A stretch of 6,432 bases of DNA, from positions 1 through 6,432 of the forward strand of contig CAMNHT010000077.1 of NCBI GenBank assembly GCA_946539625.1. Direction: 5' to 3'. Position numbers and translations under genes: made by a program. The stretch comes from an uncultured Clostridia bacterium (lineage in GTDB: Bacteria; Bacillota_A; Clostridia; Christensenellales; CAG-138). Below are positions 4,335-6,432 of this stretch, piece by piece (positions within the stretch are counted from its first letter, which is position 1; every line of letters starts with the position of its first letter). Under the pieces are notes generated by a model. The model saw nothing but the letters and a program-made list of their open reading frames with translations, had not been told where the DNA came from and searched no databases.

Positions 4335-5592
4335 TGCTTTCTTCCTTTCGTGTGATCGAACCGCCCAAAGATTCGATCACGCTGTCCATTCGTTCATATC
4401 CGCGCTCAATACGCTCCGCGCAAAAGATACGCGTTTCACCCTCTGCCTTCATCCCCGCAAGCGCAAGCGCCGCGCCGCCGCGCAGATCGTGCGCGGTCAC
4501 CTCCGCGCCGTGCAGGTGTGTCACGCCCGTAATGATCGCCGTGCGGTCGAGGATGCGGTTCTCCGCCCCCATCCTGTTGAGCTCCTGCGCGTGGCGGAAG
4601 CGGTTTTCGAACACATTTTCCGTCAGCACCGAGGTCCCCTGCGCGACCGACAGCAGCGCAAAGAGCTGCGGCTGCAAATCGGTCGGAAACCCCGGATACG
4701 GCCGCGTTTCGGTAAACCCGACGGCGCGAACGCGCTTTGTCGCCTGTATCCGCACGGAATCGGCGCGCGTTGTGACGAGGCACCCGCATTCCGTAAGCTT
4801 ACAGAGAAGCGGATCGACCGTTTCCGGCTGCGTGTCGGTTACGGTGACGTCGCCGCCGGTGATCGCGCCCGCCAAAAGATACGTGCCGGTCACGATGCGG
4901 TCCGGCATGATGCGGTAGCTCGTACCGTGTCCGCGCTTTACCCCGTCGATCACGATCGCGGGCGTGCCTGCGCCCGAAACCCGGAATCCGCAGGCGCATA
5001 AAAAATGCTGTAAATCGACGATCTCCGGCTCGCACGCCGCGTTGCGGATCGTCGTTGTTCCTTCTGCGCGGCACGCGGCAAGCATGATGTTTTCGGTCGC
5101 GCCGACGCTCGGATATCCGAGATCGACCGTCGCGCCGCGTAAATCGCCGCCCGTGCAGCGGATGCGTCCGTCCCGCTCCTCAATGCCGGCGTTCAAACGC
5201 CGAAGACCCAGAAGATGCAGGTCGATCGGTCGGTTGCCGATCTCGCAGCCGCCGGGGTACGGCGCGTCCGCCGCCCCAAAGCGGGAAAGCACCGAACCGA
5301 GCAGAAAGATCGAGGAGCGAAGCTCTCCGGAAAGCGCCGTCGGCAGGACATAATTGTTCGCCGTGCGGCTGTCAATGATCAGAGCGTCCCCCTCGCGCTT
5401 CACCGTGCATCCGAGCGATCGGAGGATCTTTTCCATGTTCTCCGTGTCGCGGATCACGGGACAGTTTGTAAGCTTTACCGGTTCTTCCACAAGGAGCGTC
5501 GCCGCCAGGATCGGCAGCGCCGCGTTCTTGGAGCCCTGAACCGAAACCGTTCCCGAAAGAACGGAGCCCCCGCGCACAAGCCAAAGAGACAT
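4288..5592 (-). CDS. murA: UDP-N-acetylglucosamine 1-carboxyvinyltransferase MurA
   Basis: This cytoplasmic enzyme transfers enolpyruvate from PEP to UDP-GlcNAc, the first committed step of peptidoglycan synthesis and the target of fosfomycin. The 434-residue protein has the family's key residues: Lys22-Asn23 in GSKNAALPILAATLL, Arg92, the catalytic-loop Cys116 in PGGCEIGNRP with Arg121, PSVGATENIML (161-171), Asp305 in PGFPTD, and Arg371 in DLRGGAALALAG. Cys rather than Asp in the loop predicts the fosfomycin-sensitive form. The ATG at 5592 is preferred over the upstream in-frame ATG at 5622 because GGAAGGAAG sits about 7 nt before it and the protein then aligns at its start. The charged tail after residue 415 exceeds the usual length (about 417-420) and is encoded largely in the overlap with ftsQ. 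A murA inside the division cluster is typical of some Clostridia. Confidence 0.96.
   Translation of the reverse strand: MSLWLVRGGSVLSGTVSVQGSKNAALPILAATLLVEEPVKLTNCPVIRDTENMEKILRSLGCTVKREGDALIIDSRTANNYVLPTALSGELRSSIFLLGSVLSRFGAADAPYPGGCEIGNRPIDLHLLGLRRLNAGIEERDGRIRCTGGDLRGATVDLGYPSVGATENIMLAACRAEGTTTIRNAACEPEIVDLQHFLCACGFRVSGAGTPAIVIDGVKRGHGTSYRIMPDRIVTGTYLLAGAITGGDVTVTDTQPETVDPLLCKLTECGCLVTTRADSVRIQATKRVRAVGFTETRPYPGFPTDLQPQLFALLSVAQGTSVLTENVFENRFRHAQELNRMGAENRILDRTAIITGVTHLHGAEVTAHDLRGGAALALAGMKAEGETRIFCAERIERGYERMDSVIESLGGSITRKEESIGKEEERRRTGELPV
4352..4380 (-). promoter_or_regulatory. 9-bp inverted repeat just before the ftsQ ribosome site
   Basis: GTGATCGAA (4352-4360) and TTCGATCAC (4372-4380) are perfect complements around 11 nt. 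The hairpin lies inside the murA coding region and ends 3 nt before the ftsQ Shine-Dalgarno sequence (4348-4341). Translating ribosomes must melt it. It could keep the start region free of other pairing or couple ftsQ to murA translation. Function is inferred. Confidence 0.45.
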
Positions 5593-5602
5593 ATTCAAAC
5601 TT

Positions 5603-5635
5603 CCTTCCGCATGATACCACATCTTATGCGGAAGG
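5603..5635 (-). promoter_or_regulatory. 10-bp hairpin covering the murA ribosome site
   Basis: On the minus strand CCTTCCGCAT (5635-5626) pairs perfectly with ATGCGGAAGG (5612-5603) around 13 nt. The 3' arm contains the GGAAGG part of the murA Shine-Dalgarno sequence, so the folded RNA would hide it. The ftsW stop codon lies 14 nt upstream of the 5' arm, so a ribosome finishing ftsW could open the stem. That would be translational coupling. It does not resemble a terminator, having no T-run. Confidence 0.55.
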
Positions 5636-5649
5636 GCGGCGGAATGTGC

Positions 5650-6432
5650 TTAGCTTCGCGGGTTCAGGTCGCGCGAAATGCTCAAAAGAAGTCCCATTGC
5701 GGCAAGGAAGACGATGAGCGACGTGCCGCCCGCCGATATGAACGGCAGCGACTGTCCGGTCGTCGGCAGAAGCCCCGTGACGACGCCGATGTTGACGAAG
5801 ACCTGGAACCCGAAAACGATCGAGATACCGGCGGCAAGCAAGCTTCCGAAGCGGTTTCTGCAGCGCATCGCGATCACGATGCCGCGGAACACGATCCACG
5901 CATACATCAGGATCACGATAAACCCGCCGACAAAGCCGAATTCCTCGCACAGGATCGCGAAGATGAAGTCCGATTCGCCGTACGTCATGTACAGAAGCTT
6001 CTGATAGCTGTTGTTGAGCCCCTTTCCGAAGAATCCGCCGGAGCCGATCGCGTAATACGACTGTAAAAGCTGATACCCGCTGCCGAGCGGGTCGGTCTCC
6101 GGATTGGAAAACGAGGTCATGCGCGCGACGCGGTACGGCTGCGCAAACGCGAGTACGAATACCGCAATGACCGCCAGAACACCGAGCACGAGCAGCTGTT
6201 TCAGATCGCAGCCGCCGAGATACAGCAGAACGACGCCGATGAAGCCGATGATGACCGCCATGGACATGTTCGGCTGCAGCATAACGAGACCCGCGATCGC
6301 GCCGATGGCGATCAGCATGGGCAGCATGCCGAAGCGGAACGTGTTCATCTCGTTCCTATGGCGCGACATGTACGAGCACATGAAGATCATGAGACCGAAC
6401 TTTGCAAGCTCGGACGGCTGAATGGAAATACC
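5650..6432 (-). CDS. ftsW: SEDS peptidoglycan glycosyltransferase, FtsW/SpoVE type, 5' end cut
   Basis: The visible 260 residues run from GISIQPSELAKFGL at the right edge to a TAA stop. SEDS proteins are polytopic membrane enzymes that polymerise lipid II into glycan strands with a class B PBP partner. The I-Q-P-S-E-L-A-K motif, the Y-Q-L-L-Q-S-Y-Y-A-I-G-S-G-G-x-F-G-K-G-L loop, the D-F-I-F-A-I-L-C-E-E-F-G segment with the conserved Asp, and N-I-G-V-V-T-G-L-L-P-T-T-G-Q-S-L-P-F-I-S all fit, with about six hydrophobic spans. About 110-150 N-terminal residues lie outside. The loop before the Asp reads T-Y-G-E-S, where P-E-x-x-x is usual, and the last motif has S-A-G-G, where S-Y-G-G is usual. Linkage to murA and ftsQ favours FtsW or SpoVE over RodA. 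murA follows after 57 bp. Confidence 0.88.
   Translation of the reverse strand, partial: GISIQPSELAKFGLMIFMCSYMSRHRNEMNTFRFGMLPMLIAIGAIAGLVMLQPNMSMAVIIGFIGVVLLYLGGCDLKQLLVLGVLAVIAVFVLAFAQPYRVARMTSFSNPETDPLGSGYQLLQSYYAIGSGGFFGKGLNNSYQKLLYMTYGESDFIFAILCEEFGFVGGFIVILMYAWIVFRGIVIAMRCRNRFGSLLAAGISIVFGFQVFVNIGVVTGLLPTTGQSLPFISAGGTSLIVFLAAMGLLLSISRDLNPRS

Noticed and set aside
3917..5001. Long plus-strand frames of 333 and 294 codons
   Set aside because: They are antisense to ftsQ and murA, have low-complexity Arg/Ala/Ser-rich products, and arise from the high GC of the real genes.
4288..5622. MurA start at the upstream ATG 5622
   Set aside because: There is no good ribosome site before it, and the extra ten residues fall inside the hairpin; ATG 5592 has GGAAGGAAG and matches the family start.

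Overview
All six genes in this window are housekeeping genes, and all lie on the minus strand. The organism is most likely a member of the Bacillota (class Clostridia), probably a gut-type lineage of fairly high GC. The evidence is the rpsF-ssb-rpsR operon, a DivIB-type FtsQ with a long charged cytoplasmic region, an MurA/SEDS cell-wall cluster, strong AGGAGG ribosome sites, and spacer DNA full of small palindromic repeats. The taxonomy is an inference; no rRNA or taxon-specific marker is present.

Reading in the direction of transcription (right to left), the first block is cell-wall and division genes. It runs from a 5'-truncated SEDS glycosyltransferase (ftsW/spoVE type, 6432-5650), through murA (5592-4288), to ftsQ/divIB (4334-2928). 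murA and ftsQ overlap by 47 bp. A perfect inverted repeat sits next to the ribosome site of both murA and ftsQ. The block ends at a rho-independent terminator (about 2866-2839). Together these proteins make the first committed precursor of peptidoglycan, polymerise glycan strands, and help assemble the divisome.

The stretch 2838-2214 holds no gene I can support. It contains a long hairpin, a two-hairpin palindromic element, and a 51-bp tandem repeat with two identical units plus diverged flanking copies. Two reading frames cross it, but neither has a credible ribosome site. I read it as a landing zone for small non-coding repeats.

The second block is rpsF (S6), ssb and rpsR (S18). It has a clear sigma-A promoter (2213-2185), a hairpin-forming leader, and a UUCG-loop terminator (1071-1047). 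Two inverted copies of a 17-bp repeat flank the block. The last gene is holA (DNA polymerase III delta), cut at its 3' end by the window edge. Its predicted promoter places the transcription start on the A of the start codon, so the mRNA may be leaderless, and a perfect 10-bp palindrome overlaps the -35 box.

I found no evidence of a new enzymatic or defence system. The points most worth following are regulatory (leaderless holA with its palindrome, and the hairpins before murA and ftsQ) and the repeat cluster.
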